Source of the DNA: Anaerolineaceae bacterium
GTDB taxonomy: Bacteria; Chloroflexota; Anaerolineae; Aggregatilineales; Phototrophicaceae
Reading direction: 5' to 3'
DNA: 64,000 nucleotides
Assembly: GCA_020634135.1 (NCBI GenBank)
Contig: JACKCG010000005.1
Span: forward strand, 248,001 to 312,000
Under the pieces are notes generated by a model. The model did not search any database. It was not told the origin of the DNA and was given only the letters and a program-made list of their open reading frames with translations. Positions 35,895 through 48,444 of the stretch are shown in pieces. The translations under genes were made by a program, and so were the position numbers. The first letter of the stretch is position 1. Every line of letters begins with the position of its first letter.

Positions 35895-36134
35895 CTATGA
35901 TTTTGGATTATTCCCGCCCGGGCGCAGCAGCATGTATGCCCCCACACCGGCGGCCATCAATGCCGGGGGAACACAAAAAGCGATAATCAAACGGGCAATC
36001 GCGTCCAGGTCGGTTTGACTCAACAGTGCCCATAACACCACAAACAACACAATCCCAATGATACCCATACCAGTCGCAATAATCGTAGCCCTGGATAGAT
36101 TTTTGCTATTCAGCGGCTGGGGTGATTCACTCAT
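35895..36134 (-). CDS. Small two-segment membrane protein
   Basis: A 79-residue protein with two hydrophobic segments (about 17-39 and 48-70), a Ser/Pro-rich N-terminus and a Gly/Asn-rich C-terminus. The frame is clean and ATG is preceded by GGAGG. I do not recognise a family. Confidence 0.6.
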   Translation of the reverse strand: MSESPQPLNSKNLSRATIIATGMGIIGIVLFVVLWALLSQTDLDAIARLIIAFCVPPALMAAGVGAYMLLRPGGNNPKS

Positions 36135-36170
36135 ACTTTCTTGCCTCCATGTACATCACATTATACGTGT

Positions 36171-36206
36171 GACTTTTAAAACACAACAGCCCGGATCATA
36201 CCGGGC
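36171..36206 (-). terminator. Intrinsic terminator after the single-TM protein gene
   Basis: GCCCGG (36189-36194) and CCGGGC (36201-36206) form a 6-bp GC stem; on the minus strand a T-rich run ending in GTTTT follows. It lies about 30 bp after the stop at 36237. Confidence 0.65.
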
Positions 36207-36236
36207 AGGAAAGGCTCAATGAAGGGGACTGGGGAG

Positions 36237-36635
36237 CTAGTTGGCCGCCGCATTAGAAGCTGCGGCATCACGCTTGAAGTAGTCTATGATACGCTCAACA
36301 TTCCGCTGTTCTTTCGTTTTTCCCGGCTTGGGTTCGATCTTGATTACTTCCATGTCGGCGGCTCCCGGTTGTACCGGCAGTCGCAGATGATCCGGGATTG
36401 GAATATGGGCCGGACGGGTCGCTATCTTCTCCTGCCGCAGTCTTTCCAACGTCGCTTCAGCCGGGCGGTGATTACCGTTGCTATAACCCGGAAGGGCCGC
36501 CAGCGCGCGATCCTGCTGAAGGTGACGGTGATGCCGTAGAATAGACATAATCGCAATCATGCCGGTAAGACTCGTTAAAAGCAGAATAATGATCCCGATA
36601 ACCAGGAGAATTTCTGTTTCGGCCAGAACAACCAT
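36237..36635 (-). CDS. Single-pass membrane protein of unknown function
   Basis: About 132 residues from the ATG at 36635 (the frame is open to 36707). One strong membrane segment (about 9-31), then a basic segment LRHHRHLQQDRALAALPG, a coiled, Pro-rich middle and a C-terminus with KEQRNVERIIDYFKRDA and an Ala/Asn-rich end. No family recognised; resembles small membrane-tethered proteins of the envelope. Divergent from secA. Confidence 0.6.
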   Translation of the reverse strand: MVVLAETEILLVIGIIILLLTSLTGMIAIMSILRHHRHLQQDRALAALPGYSNGNHRPAEATLERLRQEKIATRPAHIPIPDHLRLPVQPGAADMEVIKIEPKPGKTKEQRNVERIIDYFKRDAAASNAAAN

Positions 36636-36862
36636 GTAGAACCCCGCGTTCGTGAAGTGAGCATAGCCTTCGACCACTATTGTAGAGAGGCCGGGAGCGG
36701 GTAACAATTATTGCACCGTCATAATCCGGTTTCACTTCAGTTTATTTACAGGTCCCTGTTTTGATGCAGCGCAATCCGCATAGGAAAGTACGTCAAACCG
36801 GCATCTTACACGACGCACTGAAACCGGCCCTGCTTCCCCTGTTTTCTAACGGCTCACTTATG

Positions 36863-36880
36863 CGGGTGTGCTATAATGGC
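36863..36880 (+). promoter_or_regulatory. secA promoter (extended -10)
   Basis: GTGTGCTATAATGG contains TATAAT (36872-36877) preceded by TG at the extended -10 position, about 55 bp before the secA ATG. No good -35 is seen, which extended -10 promoters tolerate. Confidence 0.6.
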
Positions 36881-36930
36881 CTGTCTGAGTGGGAAAATCA
36901 TCTGGCTTCTGCCAGAAATTGAGGGGCAAC

Positions 36931-39690
<2,760 letters not shown>

Positions 39691-39832
39691 TCCATTTGTG
39701 CATCCTAAATCAAATGGCCGGAATCTGACCATCACAGATAGTCGCTGCGGTATAATCAGAATCAGTAAGGTTCGTCGTTGCACCCTACCTGCATGATTCA
39801 GGCCCGGGGCGTAGGTAAGGAAAGTTATCGCT

Positions 39833-40204
39833 ATGACCCAAACGGATTTAGCCTCACGCTTTATGGATGATATTGATCCGGCACTGCTCGGATTCCTGCG
39901 GGATAAAGTCAATTCCTTTGTCAAGTGGGATCTGGTGCGCTTCTTCCACGATAATCCCCATGCCGCCGATACCGCTGATAACATTGCCCGGTACACGGGG
40001 CGGGATGTTCGTACCATCACCGATGAACTGGATGGCCTGGTCACAACCGGGGTGCTGGAAGAAAACGAGATTTCCGGCTTGCAGATTTACACGATGGTCA
40101 GCGACCCGGCGATGCAGCAATTGATTAACCAGTTTGTTCATGCTTGCGATGACCGTAATTTCCGCGTCAAAGCTATCTATCATGTAATTCGTGGGATGCG
40201 TTGA
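39833..40204 (+). CDS. Predicted winged-helix protein
   Basis: A soluble 123-residue protein. Residues 25-85 (VKWDLVRFFHDN, DTADNIARYTG, VRTITDELDGLVTTGVLEE) have the helix spacing of a winged-helix domain: a recognition-like helix with a following wing and the phrase LDGLVTTGVLE that is common in ArsR/TrmB-like regulators. DNA binding is likely but unproven. A TATAAT at 39751-39756 is its probable promoter. It is followed at once by two small membrane protein genes. Confidence 0.75.
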   Translation: MTQTDLASRFMDDIDPALLGFLRDKVNSFVKWDLVRFFHDNPHAADTADNIARYTGRDVRTITDELDGLVTTGVLEENEISGLQIYTMVSDPAMQQLINQFVHACDDRNFRVKAIYHVIRGMR

Positions 40205-40258
40205 CCATAACGCGGGGGCAGTCTCCTGTTATCGCTTTCTCTCAGCCAATTCCTGACG

Positions 40259-40528
40259 TTGTACCTGTGGTTCCCGCTGGCGCTGCTTCTGTTCTTCTTG
40301 ATGCTCATCGCCCGCTTCTACCAGCGGTCTTCGGGCGAGCGCACCTACTACCAGTTGTACATCGGGCCGATTGTTTTATTCGGGGGTGGCGTGGCCCGCT
40401 ATACCAGCATTAATTATCTGGCGGGTGACACCCTGGGCGATCTGCTGTTAGCCGTTTCTGGCGTCATGCTCATCGCGCTATGTGTCTTCCTCTACCGCAT
40501 TATGACTCGTAACCGGAAAACACTTTAA
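40259..40528 (+). CDS. Small membrane protein of unknown function
   Basis: About 89 residues with three predicted membrane segments, beginning at TTG at 40259 or at an earlier CTG near 40226 that has GGGGG before it; the true start is unclear. The middle has FYQRSSGERTYYQLYIGPIV. No family recognised. Second gene of a three-gene operon behind the winged-helix protein. Confidence 0.6.
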   Translation: MYLWFPLALLLFFLMLIARFYQRSSGERTYYQLYIGPIVLFGGGVARYTSINYLAGDTLGDLLLAVSGVMLIALCVFLYRIMTRNRKTL

Positions 40529-40543
40529 GAGGTCGGTCTGCCT

Positions 40544-40867
40544 ATGGATTGGATGGGGCTTTTAGGTTTACTGGGAGGCATCGCAATTGCCACCGCCTTG
40601 GTGGTCTTAGGCCTGTTAAGCAAACGGTTGGGCAGCGTCACCCGCACACCGCCCTATTATGTCTGGCTCTACGTTGCTGCCGGGTTGATGCTGGTCAGCA
40701 TCCTGACGCGGTTGGTGCATCTGGGGCAAGGTCCAGAGGTCGCGGTGGCACTGATTGAAGACAAAGTCTCCGTGCTGTTATACGCCGGGTTGCCCGCTAT
40801 TGCCATCACATTGGGGGTAGTCGTAGCCTGGCGTTATTGGAGCTGGTTGTTAGCTGAACGTAATTGA
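40544..40867 (+). CDS. Small membrane protein of unknown function
   Basis: 107 residues, three membrane segments (about 5-25, 41-60, 76-97) with a short loop containing HLGQGPEVAVALIEDK. ATG preceded by AGAGG. Size, topology and position pair it with the gene just upstream. No family recognised. Confidence 0.65.
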   Translation: MDWMGLLGLLGGIAIATALVVLGLLSKRLGSVTRTPPYYVWLYVAAGLMLVSILTRLVHLGQGPEVAVALIEDKVSVLLYAGLPAIAITLGVVVAWRYWSWLLAERN

Positions 40868-41009
40868 ATACAATTAAACTTAAAGTTCAGTATGTCTCAA
40901 GCCTCAGGAATCACGCCTGGCCTGATAATAGGATATGGCTTTCATCTGGGAGGAATTCCGTTGACATACAGCGCTGCCGCCTGCTGATCCCGGAAACAAG
41001 AGACTGGCT

Positions 41010-42104
41010 GTGTTCAGTAACAAGGATGTATCGTTGAAGGACAACCAACTCTACCAAACTTTTCGTGACCTCCCCAAAATTGACCTGCATCGCCACCTGG
41101 AAGGTTCGGTTCGACTGGAAACGCTGATTGAAATCGCGGGCGACTCCGGTATCGAGATGCCGGAATACGATGCGGAAACCCTTCGCCCCTTTGTACAGAT
41201 GATGCCGGGCGAGACCCGCAATATGCAGCATTTCCTGGGTAAATTTCAGACCCTGCGGCAGTTCTACCGTTCACCAGAGGTCATTCATCGGGTCGCGCGG
41301 GAAGCGGTTGAAGACGCCGCCGCTGACAGGATCAAATACCTGGAACTGCGCTTCACCCCGGCGGCTCTCTCCAACATCATCAACTGCTCGTATGATGAGG
41401 TCGTAGACTGGGTATGCGAAGCTGTGGATGAAGCCGCCCAGGCCAATGATATTACGGTGCGTCTGATCCTTTCGATGAACCGCAATGAAAGTGTCGAAAA
41501 AGGCGAACAGGTCTTAGCCGCCGCCCTCAAATGCCAGCATAAAGGCGTTGTCGCCGTTGACCTGGCCGGTAACGAAGCCAACTTCCCTTCCAGTCCGTTT
41601 CTGGATATTTTCAGGCGCGCTAAAGCAGCCGGGTTAGGCGTTACAATCCATGCTGGCGAATGGGGCGACAGTGCCAACATCCGCGAGGCAGTGGATGATC
41701 TCGGCGCGGCTCGTATCGGGCATGGTGTTCGGGCGATAGAAAACGGGGAACTGGTCAAAATGCTGGCTGACCGGGGAATTGTCCTGGAAATCTGCCCCAC
41801 CAGCAACTACCAGAGCGGTGTAGTCGATTCCTGGGCGGCCCATCCTCTCGCGGATCTATGGCGACAGCGAGTCCTGACGACCATTAACACTGATGACCCG
41901 CTGGTGAGCGGCATCACCCTCACCGACGAAATGGTACGGGCGGTATCGCATCTCTCACTCACGGTAGATGACATCAAGCAGCACACCCTGACAGCGGCCC
42001 AGGCCGCCTTTTTGCCGGACTCGGAACGCGCCGCGCTGGTCAACAAGTTTGCAGTCTGGCTGGGTATGAATCACGGCAACGGTGAAATACCGCCTGCTTC
42101 TTGA
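41010..42104 (+). CDS. add: Adenosine deaminase
   Basis: It converts adenosine to inosine in purine salvage. A zinc amidohydrolase of 364 residues: DLHRHLEGS with metal ligands His27 and His29, HAGEWGD near 216 with the metal His and the catalytic Glu, GHGVRAIE near 241, CPTSNYQSG near 267 and NTDDPLVSG near 294 with the last metal Asp. The start is GTG without a clear ribosome site; the next in-frame start would cut the first strand. Adenine deaminase is a less likely reading. Confidence 0.93.
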   Translation: MFSNKDVSLKDNQLYQTFRDLPKIDLHRHLEGSVRLETLIEIAGDSGIEMPEYDAETLRPFVQMMPGETRNMQHFLGKFQTLRQFYRSPEVIHRVAREAVEDAAADRIKYLELRFTPAALSNIINCSYDEVVDWVCEAVDEAAQANDITVRLILSMNRNESVEKGEQVLAAALKCQHKGVVAVDLAGNEANFPSSPFLDIFRRAKAAGLGVTIHAGEWGDSANIREAVDDLGAARIGHGVRAIENGELVKMLADRGIVLEICPTSNYQSGVVDSWAAHPLADLWRQRVLTTINTDDPLVSGITLTDEMVRAVSHLSLTVDDIKQHTLTAAQAAFLPDSERAALVNKFAVWLGMNHGNGEIPPAS

Positions 42105-42137
42105 GAGAAAGCCCCGGCCAATAATGAAAGTAGCCTC

Positions 42138-42998
42138 ATGCTCCAGATTGGCGACATCCGCATTCATCTCATCAACGACGCCAACATCAAAGTAGACCCC
42201 GGCGGCGCGTTCGGCCTGGTTCCCCGCCCCCTGTGGTCAAAGCTCCTGCCACCCGACGAAGACCAGATGGTGCCGATGAATGCCGTTTGCCTGCTGGTAC
42301 AAACCGGTGGGAAGAATATCGTGGTAGATACCGGGCATGGTGACAAGCTGACCGATAAGCAGAAGGCCTTCCAGCACATGGAGCGCCCCGGCGGGACGCT
42401 TCTGGACGGCCTGGCACGCCTTGACCTCGCGCCGCAGGACATCCACCTTGTGATAGATACCCACCTGCACGGTGACCACGCGGGCGGCAACACCCGTTAC
42501 GACACAGATGGCAATATCGCCGCAACCTTCCCTAACGCCGAATACGTGGTGCAGCGCCGCGAATACCGGGACGCCATGCAACCCAACGAACGCACACGGG
42601 CAACCTACATCCTGGAGAACTATCACCCACTGGTCGAATCCGGGCAGATGCGCCTGCTTGATGGTGACACCGAACTCCTGCCCGGCGTTTACGGGGTATT
42701 GACTCCCGGCCACACCCCCGGCCACATGGCGGTACGCTTCGAGAACGGCGGCCAGCACGCCCTGTTCATCTGCGACCTGGCGAGCTACGCCATCCACTTC
42801 GAGCGCCTGGGCTGGATGACCGCCTACGATGTTGAGCCGCTCGTCACACTCGAAACCAAGCGCCGCTGGCAGCAATGGGCACTGGAAACGAACGCCCTGC
42901 TCATCTTCCCGCACGACACGCAGCGCCCAGCCGGTCACCTCATCCAGGACGAAAAAGGCCGTCTCACCGTCGTCCCGATAGACGAACCGTTTGTGTAA
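42138..42998 (+). CDS. Metallo-beta-lactamase fold hydrolase
   Basis: 286 residues with the MBL zinc motif THLHGDHAGG (His109, His111, Asp113, His114), a further ligand His in TPGHTPGHMAV near 194 and a Asp in FICDLAS near 215, and a C-terminal FPHDTQRPAGHL. This resembles the AttM/lactonase and uncharacterised hydrolase branch. The exact substrate cannot be told; quorum-quenching lactonase is possible, but unproven. It lies 33 bp after add. Confidence 0.88.
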   Translation: MLQIGDIRIHLINDANIKVDPGGAFGLVPRPLWSKLLPPDEDQMVPMNAVCLLVQTGGKNIVVDTGHGDKLTDKQKAFQHMERPGGTLLDGLARLDLAPQDIHLVIDTHLHGDHAGGNTRYDTDGNIAATFPNAEYVVQRREYRDAMQPNERTRATYILENYHPLVESGQMRLLDGDTELLPGVYGVLTPGHTPGHMAVRFENGGQHALFICDLASYAIHFERLGWMTAYDVEPLVTLETKRRWQQWALETNALLIFPHDTQRPAGHLIQDEKGRLTVVPIDEPFV

Positions 42999-43006
42999 GT
43001 AGCTGC

Positions 43007-43040
43007 CCCAAAACAAACACGCCCCTGGTTTGCAGGGACG
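43007..43040 (-). terminator. Terminator of the GNAT gene
   Basis: On the minus strand CGTCCCT and AGGGGCG (43020-43040) form a 7-bp stem with one G-T pair, followed by TGTTTGTTTTGG. It lies about 30 bp after the stop at 43070 in the convergent gap. Confidence 0.6.
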
Positions 43041-43069
43041 CGCTTAAATATCCACGATACTGCCGGAAC

Positions 43070-44053
43070 TTATCCCTGTTTCGAGAGTTCTACGCCGGGG
43101 CGGATTTCCAGCTCATAAGCGTTGTAGACCATGTCCACTTTCATGCCGGCATTTTCATACAAGCGGTTTGCCCCGGTCAGACTGCTGGCATCTACACTGA
43201 GTCCCACTCGCGGCTTGCCCATTTCCCGCGCTTTTTGGAAGGCCAGATACAGAAGCTGAGTAGCCAGCCCGCGCCTGCGATACGCTGGCATTGTCCCCAG
43301 GGTTTGCACAAACAGCTTATCCGGGTCATCGTCTGATCTGTTCGCCATGATAATGATCGCCGCGTCGGTATCACCCTCTTTGACCAGGATAAAGTTCTCT
43401 GGCGGGAAGTTACCACCGGCGATGATATGTTCCCAGCGGTCAACCGCTGCTTGCAGTGGTTCGTCCACCGCCCCACGATGATCCTTGAACGTTTCATGGT
43501 AGATTCGCACGAAATCTTCCAGAACCGGGTGTTCCGCCATTGTCAGCAGACGGAATCTTTCCGGGAACTGTGGTTGTGGAATACCATCATGCAGGTCAAT
43601 GCTCATCAGGTACGATTGTCGGGTACACCGGAAACCGTTGTTATCCAGGAGCTGCTGCCCATCGTCCATATTACTGAACGCGCCCAATACCACCCGTGCA
43701 TGATCTGGCACGAGCGGGAAGAACCACGCTGCCTGCTGGATGCCCCACCGGGTAAGGGTCGTACCAACACCCTGGTTGCGATGATCGGGATGGACGTAAA
43801 CGTACAGGACAGGCCGGATGGGTGGGGTGCGCCATGCCCGCAGTTCAGCATAAGCCACCATTTGCCCATCTTCGGCAAAGACATTCATCGTATGCTGCGC
43901 AAGATCAAAGCCGGGAAAATCCCACTCGGCGGCAACCGCCTCTTTGGTCATACCGAAATTGCCGTAGCTTTCCATGTGTTGAGCGCGAAACAGCGCGTAA
44001 AAACCATCAAGATCGTCCGGCGTAACCGGGCGGTACGTATATACAGGGGGCAC
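43070..44053 (-). CDS. Tandem GNAT acetyltransferase (mycothiol-synthase-like layout)
   Basis: About 327 residues with two GNAT domains in a row. The N-terminal copy has VYVHPDHRNQGVGTTLTRWG (acetyl-CoA loop) near residue 100; the C-terminal copy has TMPAYRRRGLATQLLYLAF near 255 and ANRLYENAGMK near 305. I prefer the GTG at 44053 because GAGAGAG lies just before it; the frame is open to 44092. Two-domain GNATs include mycothiol synthase and antibiotic acetyltransferases; the substrate is not readable. Confidence 0.88.
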   Translation of the reverse strand: MPPVYTYRPVTPDDLDGFYALFRAQHMESYGNFGMTKEAVAAEWDFPGFDLAQHTMNVFAEDGQMVAYAELRAWRTPPIRPVLYVYVHPDHRNQGVGTTLTRWGIQQAAWFFPLVPDHARVVLGAFSNMDDGQQLLDNNGFRCTRQSYLMSIDLHDGIPQPQFPERFRLLTMAEHPVLEDFVRIYHETFKDHRGAVDEPLQAAVDRWEHIIAGGNFPPENFILVKEGDTDAAIIIMANRSDDDPDKLFVQTLGTMPAYRRRGLATQLLYLAFQKAREMGKPRVGLSVDASSLTGANRLYENAGMKVDMVYNAYELEIRPGVELSKQG

Positions 44054-44092
44054 GATTACTCTCTCTCGCTGTGAACCGTCATGACCCCTCAA

Positions 44093-44517
44093 TATTACGT
44101 AATGAGCGCTACTGATGTCAATAGGCTTCCGTCACTTAACCGGCGTCTTTTTTTGCAGGGACTATCCAAACACTTTAGCCGGGGATTCTCTCCCCTGATA
44201 ACGACAGTCACCGCCAAGAACTAAACAAATGTTTGAACAAAGACTCACCATCTCCGCCCAACTTTGTGCTATTCTGAATCTGTAACGTCGGAAATCAACC
44301 GACACTTTCCACTCGACACTTTGAACTTTTCTCTGCCCTTCCTCATGCCTCGCCCTCAAGACTCAGCACTGTTTTGCAGCAACCTCGCGCGTTTCGCAGC
44401 AAAGCCATACCATCACTTACGGGAAGATTGCTGCCACTGCTGCGATTGCAGCAACACAAAGATTGCTGCAAACTTCTCTCATCAAGGTTGCCTTTGCCTT
44501 CTCGGCACTTCTCGCTT
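44093..44517. other. Long non-coding gap with repeats
   Basis: No recognisable gene. It holds the upstream region of the GNAT gene and the downstream region of trmD. Tracts such as CACTTTCCACTCGACACTTT resemble low-complexity filler also seen near 12260-12290. The GCAGCAA cluster at 44374-44471 is listed separately. Confidence 0.5.
44374..44471. repeat. Cluster of five TTGCAGCAA-type boxes
   Basis: TTGCAGCAA at 44374-44382 and 44446-44454, GCAGCAA at 44396-44402, and the inverted forms TTGCTGC at 44428-44434 and TTGCTGCAA at 44463-44471. The last two 9-mers form a perfect 9-bp inverted repeat with an 8-base loop. Function unknown. Confidence 0.5.
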
Positions 44518-45254
44518 TCAACTTTCTTCCCCTACAAACTCCGCCAGCCAGTACCGTTCCTCTTCCGTCAGGTCGGCCTTCATCAGCAGGTCGGGACGGT
44601 TTTCCCATGTCCGGCGCAGCCCCTCTTTCCTCCGCCAGCGCACAATCTCGGCATGGTCGCCTTCCTGCAATACCTGCGGGACGGTCAGCCCCCGGAATTC
44701 GACTGGCCGTGTGTAGTGTGGTCCTTCCAGGATACCGTCCGCGTGGCTCTCGACATCCGCCCCGCCCGGAGCGCCCAGCACCCCTGGAATGTGCCGGATC
44801 ACGGCGTCAATCACCACCATCGCTGGGAGTTCGCCCCCGGTCAGCACGTAATCCCCGATGCTGATTTCATCCGTCACCACCAACTGCCGGACGCGGTCGT
44901 CTATGCCCTCGTAGCGCCCGCAAAGAATCACGATATGCTCGTGCCCGGCCAGGTCTTTAGCGATCTGGTGGGAAAACACACGCCCCTGCGGACTCATCAA
45001 CAGCACTGGTGTACCCGGTTGCGCCTCGGCCAGGACAGACTCCACCGCGCTCACCACCGGCCCTACCTGTATCAGCATCCCCCACCCCCGCCATAGGGTG
45101 TATCGTCTACCGTGCGGTGCTTGTCGGTGGAGTGCTCCCGGATGTCATGCAAGCGCAAGTCCAGCAGGCCGCGATCCCGCGCTTTCCAAAGCATACTTTC
45201 CGTCATCGGCCCCGCGAACATGGCCGGGAACAGCGTCAATACGTCAATCCGCAT
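44518..45254 (-). pseudogene. trmD: tRNA (guanine37-N1)-methyltransferase trmD, frameshifted
   Basis: TrmD makes m1G37 in tRNA and is essential in most bacteria. The N-terminal part (45254-45072) reads MRIDVLTLFPAMFAGPM up to DDTPYGGGGG and then hits TGC TGA; the rest (45078-44518) reads MLIQVGPVVSAVESV through LCGRYEGIDDRV, SIGDYVLTGGELPA and a normal C-terminus. Together they make one complete TrmD of about 245 residues. The break is one missing base in a G-run (GGTGGGGGATG). A -1 slip at GGG-GGA would also restore the frame. A consensus error is likely. Confidence 0.85.
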
Positions 45255-45365
45255 CGTGATTTCCTCTTATTCATCTTCACGATACGACACTTTTACCTGT
45301 TTCTTCTTCAAACCCATATATAGGGACGCACAGCGGTGCGCCCTTCTAAAAGTGCCGTCTTTCAA

Positions 45366-46979
45366 TCATTCACCGGAGAGTTCAGCCGGGCGCGGTTCGT
45401 CCGGGAACCAGGCATAGTTATCTTCCGCCAGCAGCTCAATCACCTGCCGATCCGGGAAACGCGCCAGGATGGCGTCCCGCACGCCCGGTTGGGTGTTGTC
45501 CAGCGCCGCCACAATGTCACTATCCAGGTATGGGCTGGTGACGCTCATCAGCGCCCCGTATGCCCGCCAGCGCACACTATCCCCGGTGACCAATGCCAGA
45601 ATCGGGCGATCATCCGTCCGCCGGGCTTCTACCGCCTCGATGAGTTCCGGGCTGATCTGGTTAAAACGATACAGCGCCATGATGCGGGCGTGCTGTAAGC
45701 GTACAGGCTGTAGACCAGCACAACCCCCAGCCCCAGGTACACCGGCCAGCGTTTCCAGCGCCGGGCGAGCCAGGCCAGGGGCAGGGCGCTCACCACTGCT
45801 GCCGCCGTCAGCGCCTCGTAATAGTAGCGCGTGCTGTAGCGCTGCGACCCGATCCAATACGCCATATGCACCGCGACCAGACTCACCATGACGCCCAGCA
45901 AGAGCCACACCCAGCGCCGTTTGCGCCCAATCCACAAGCCAAACGGCAGGAGAACCCAGCTGACCCCTACAACCGGCCAGTAGTCGCTGTTCTCACGCAG
46001 ATGTTCCTGAAGTTCCGGCGTGATCGTCCCCAACTGCCAGCCGAACATATCCGCCGCCGTGAGCGATAAATCCCACCGCGCCTGCCGGATACCCTTTTCC
46101 AATGTATGCCCGTGCCTGCCGAAGCCCTCGCCAAAGCCGACCTTATCATACGACCAGACGAAAACATACAGATTCTGCGTCGCGTCCCCGGTAGCGGCCA
46201 GGTTATACAGCGGAATCACTGCCCCCACCAGCAGAGTCATCGCCGCTATGGCGAACAGTGCGCCAATCTGCCATTTTCTTTGTTTCTTGCCAGAAACGAC
46301 TTGAGGCTTTCTCCGACATCTCGCAGAAACAGAACAGGAAGTCCCCACTTCACCACCCGTATCGTACTCCACACTATAAACGGGACGGCGATCCCCACCG
46401 CCGACAGTGGACGGTTGATGAGTATCATGCCCAGCGCAATCCCGGCGATGACTCCCCACCGGAACGGACGCCGCCGGTGTTCCAACTGCCAATACGCCCA
46501 CAAGAACAGCGTCACCCAGAACAGCGCCGCCGTGGTCCCATCAGTGTCCCGTTGAGGAGCAATGCCATCGGGAGAAAGCGGTCAGGGCAGCCGCCAGCAC
46601 GCCGGTATCTCGATTAAATACATCACTGCCCAATCGGTAGACCAACGCGACAGTTAGAGCGGCCAACCAGGCATTTACGACCCAGGGCTGCCCCATAAGT
46701 ACCCCGCCTGCCAGAGTCCCCGGCCAACCGAGTGAATACTTCCCAAAACGCAGCCCTCCCCGATCAACGATGAACGGCTGCCAATAGGCGGCGCGGCTCC
46801 GGGCTGGGGATTACCGTGTGTCCGCCCGCCAGCAGTTTCGCCTGGTAAAGATACGCCACCTCGTCTTCCAGGTGGGGAGGCGTTCAAACACCGTGCGACT
46901 GATGAGGGCGCTCATAAGAAGCTGAACCCGCGAGAAAAAGCACGATTACATAGGAAAAGGTGATATTGGTTGGTTTCAT
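45366..46979 (-). pseudogene. GT-C (ArnT/PMT-like) glycosyltransferase, frameshifted several times
   Basis: From an ATG at 46979 to a stop at 45366, segments in all three frames join into one membrane glycosyltransferase of about 530 residues. The first loop carries the catalytic-type acidic pair in LEDEVAYLYQAKLLAGG. Next come WQPFIVDRGGLRFGKYSLGWP, membrane helices, SYDKVGFGEGFGRHG, TRYYYEALTAAAVV, and a soluble C-terminus rich in acidic residues (DDRPILALVTGDSV). About five to six indels are needed (near 46915, 46875, 46790, 46570, 46530, 46270 and 45700). Such enzymes move sugars from polyprenyl phosphates onto envelope acceptors. Confidence 0.7.
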
Positions 46980-47050
46980 GGGGGCGATTATAGTAGGAAG
47001 CGAGTGGAATCAAAGAGCGGTTCATGCCCCCAGGACACACAAATACAGGA

Positions 47051-47352
47051 TTATATCCCGTAACGATAGGCGATCTGTTCCGTTTTGAGACACCGCACCA
47101 TATCGCCGGAGGAAATTTCTTTCGCTCCCAACTGTACCGCCAACACCCGCTTTTCCGGCGTCAGATCGTAATGGGGCACCAGCCGGTGATCCTGAAACCA
47201 GCCCGCCGCAGCCCTAACCGCTCCGCAAATCGGTGGAGTTCACTTATATCACCATCACACGCCATATGACACCAGTGATTCCCCATGTGGCGAATACCAG
47301 GCTTAATTGCGTCATTGGGGAAATATGTGAGTTCGTCAATATAGATCGTCAT
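47051..47352 (-). pseudogene. DUF4031 protein, one frameshift
   Basis: MTIYIDELTYF at the start, then GNHWCHMACDGDISELHRFAERLGLRRA, and in a shifted frame WFQDHRLVPHYDLTPEKR and VLAVQLGAKEIS make a complete small DUF4031 protein of about 100 residues ending at TAA 47051. The shift lies near 47207. The family has no known function. The frame also extends upstream to 47412. Confidence 0.65.
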
Positions 47353-47510
47353 AGGAATATCAATACTGTTTGAGATTCGCATGATAATCATGCCCGACGC
47401 GCCTTTCATCAAACTTGCTACCGGGATATGGCGCCGGGTATCCCATCTTTAACCCAAAACTATTTCTCGTTCCGGCACGTATAATGATAATAAACCAGTC
47501 TGGAGCGTGT

Positions 47511-48413
47511 ATGATGGCTCACGATTACACTCAATTCCTGGATTATCAAGCCGCCCGGCGCAGAATTACGGCGAAATTCAGCCGGTCACGCGGACTCTGG
47601 CTTCACATTGTCGTGTTTCTAGCCACGATGAGCGCAATCTGGGGTATGGTACAGGTAATAGATTATGGCTGTATCCTGAGAACTTTATCTGGCCGACTGT
47701 GTTAGAGCATTCTGGAGTCTGCTTCTGACCGGGCATGGCATCATGAGTTATCTGCGCTCCTCGACCCGTTCCAACCGCCGTGAAGAAGCCGTTGAAGCAG
47801 CCATGCGCCAGCTTATTCAACAGAATCCTGACGATGTGGCAGCGCATCAGGATGAATTATTCACGCTTCACCGGGAACTGGAAACGAGTCTAAAGCGGCA
47901 GGCATTCTGGTTTCCGCCACTCACCGTGTTTACGCTCATAAACGCCGTATTCTGGCTGGCAACCCTGCTGAATCTGGGGTCTTCCTTTGCTATTCAACTG
48001 ACTGCGCCGCTGGCCGTATTTGTTATCGGCGGAATCGGGCTGTATACCGCCTGGCGTGAGCGCCGGAACAGCGGCCAGGATGATTGGATTGCGCGTTTGC
48101 CCCTCCCACATATTGGCCTCTACATCTTCGGTAACTTTTTCCTGGGCTTGCTGGCGATGTTCCGAGCGTTCAATATGTGGGATCAGCAAACGATCTGGGG
48201 CTGGTGGACTCTGGTTCTGATTGGGCATATTCTCTATGCGGTTGTCCTGCAACCGGTCACGCAGGGCGTTAAAGCCAAGCGCCAGCCAGCCGGAGCGCTT
48301 GCCCCGAATTGTTCCAGGATGACAAAGCCAAACGCCGCTTAACGCTCTCCGACGATGGGGAACTGGTCGAAGTGCTGGACGAAGAACAGGAAGAATCCAG
48401 CCTCAGGCTATAA
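47511..48413 (+). pseudogene. 2TM-domain membrane protein, two frameshifts
   Basis: It begins at ATG 47511 after GGAG and ends at TAA 48411-48413. Three frames join to about 300 residues: a first two-helix unit (residues 25-85, LWLHIVVFLATMSAIWGM), a charged linker (REEAVEAAMRQLIQQNPDDVAAHQDE), a second (FPPLTVFTLINAVFWLATLLN) and third hydrophobic pair (HIGLYIFGNFFLGLLAMF), and an acidic tail (LSDDGELVEVLDEEQEE). The repeated units look like PF13239-type 2TM domains. Breaks lie near 47675 and 48305. Confidence 0.65.
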
Positions 48414-48444
48414 CCACTACGGCGTAGGCAGTGCACTTCCACGC

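Noticed and set aside
36708..36888. Possible small RNA before secA
   Set aside because: Only a promoter was supported; no stable conserved hairpin or known RNA motif.
45072..45254. Separate 60-residue protein
   Set aside because: It is clearly the N-terminus of TrmD, ending at the frameshift.
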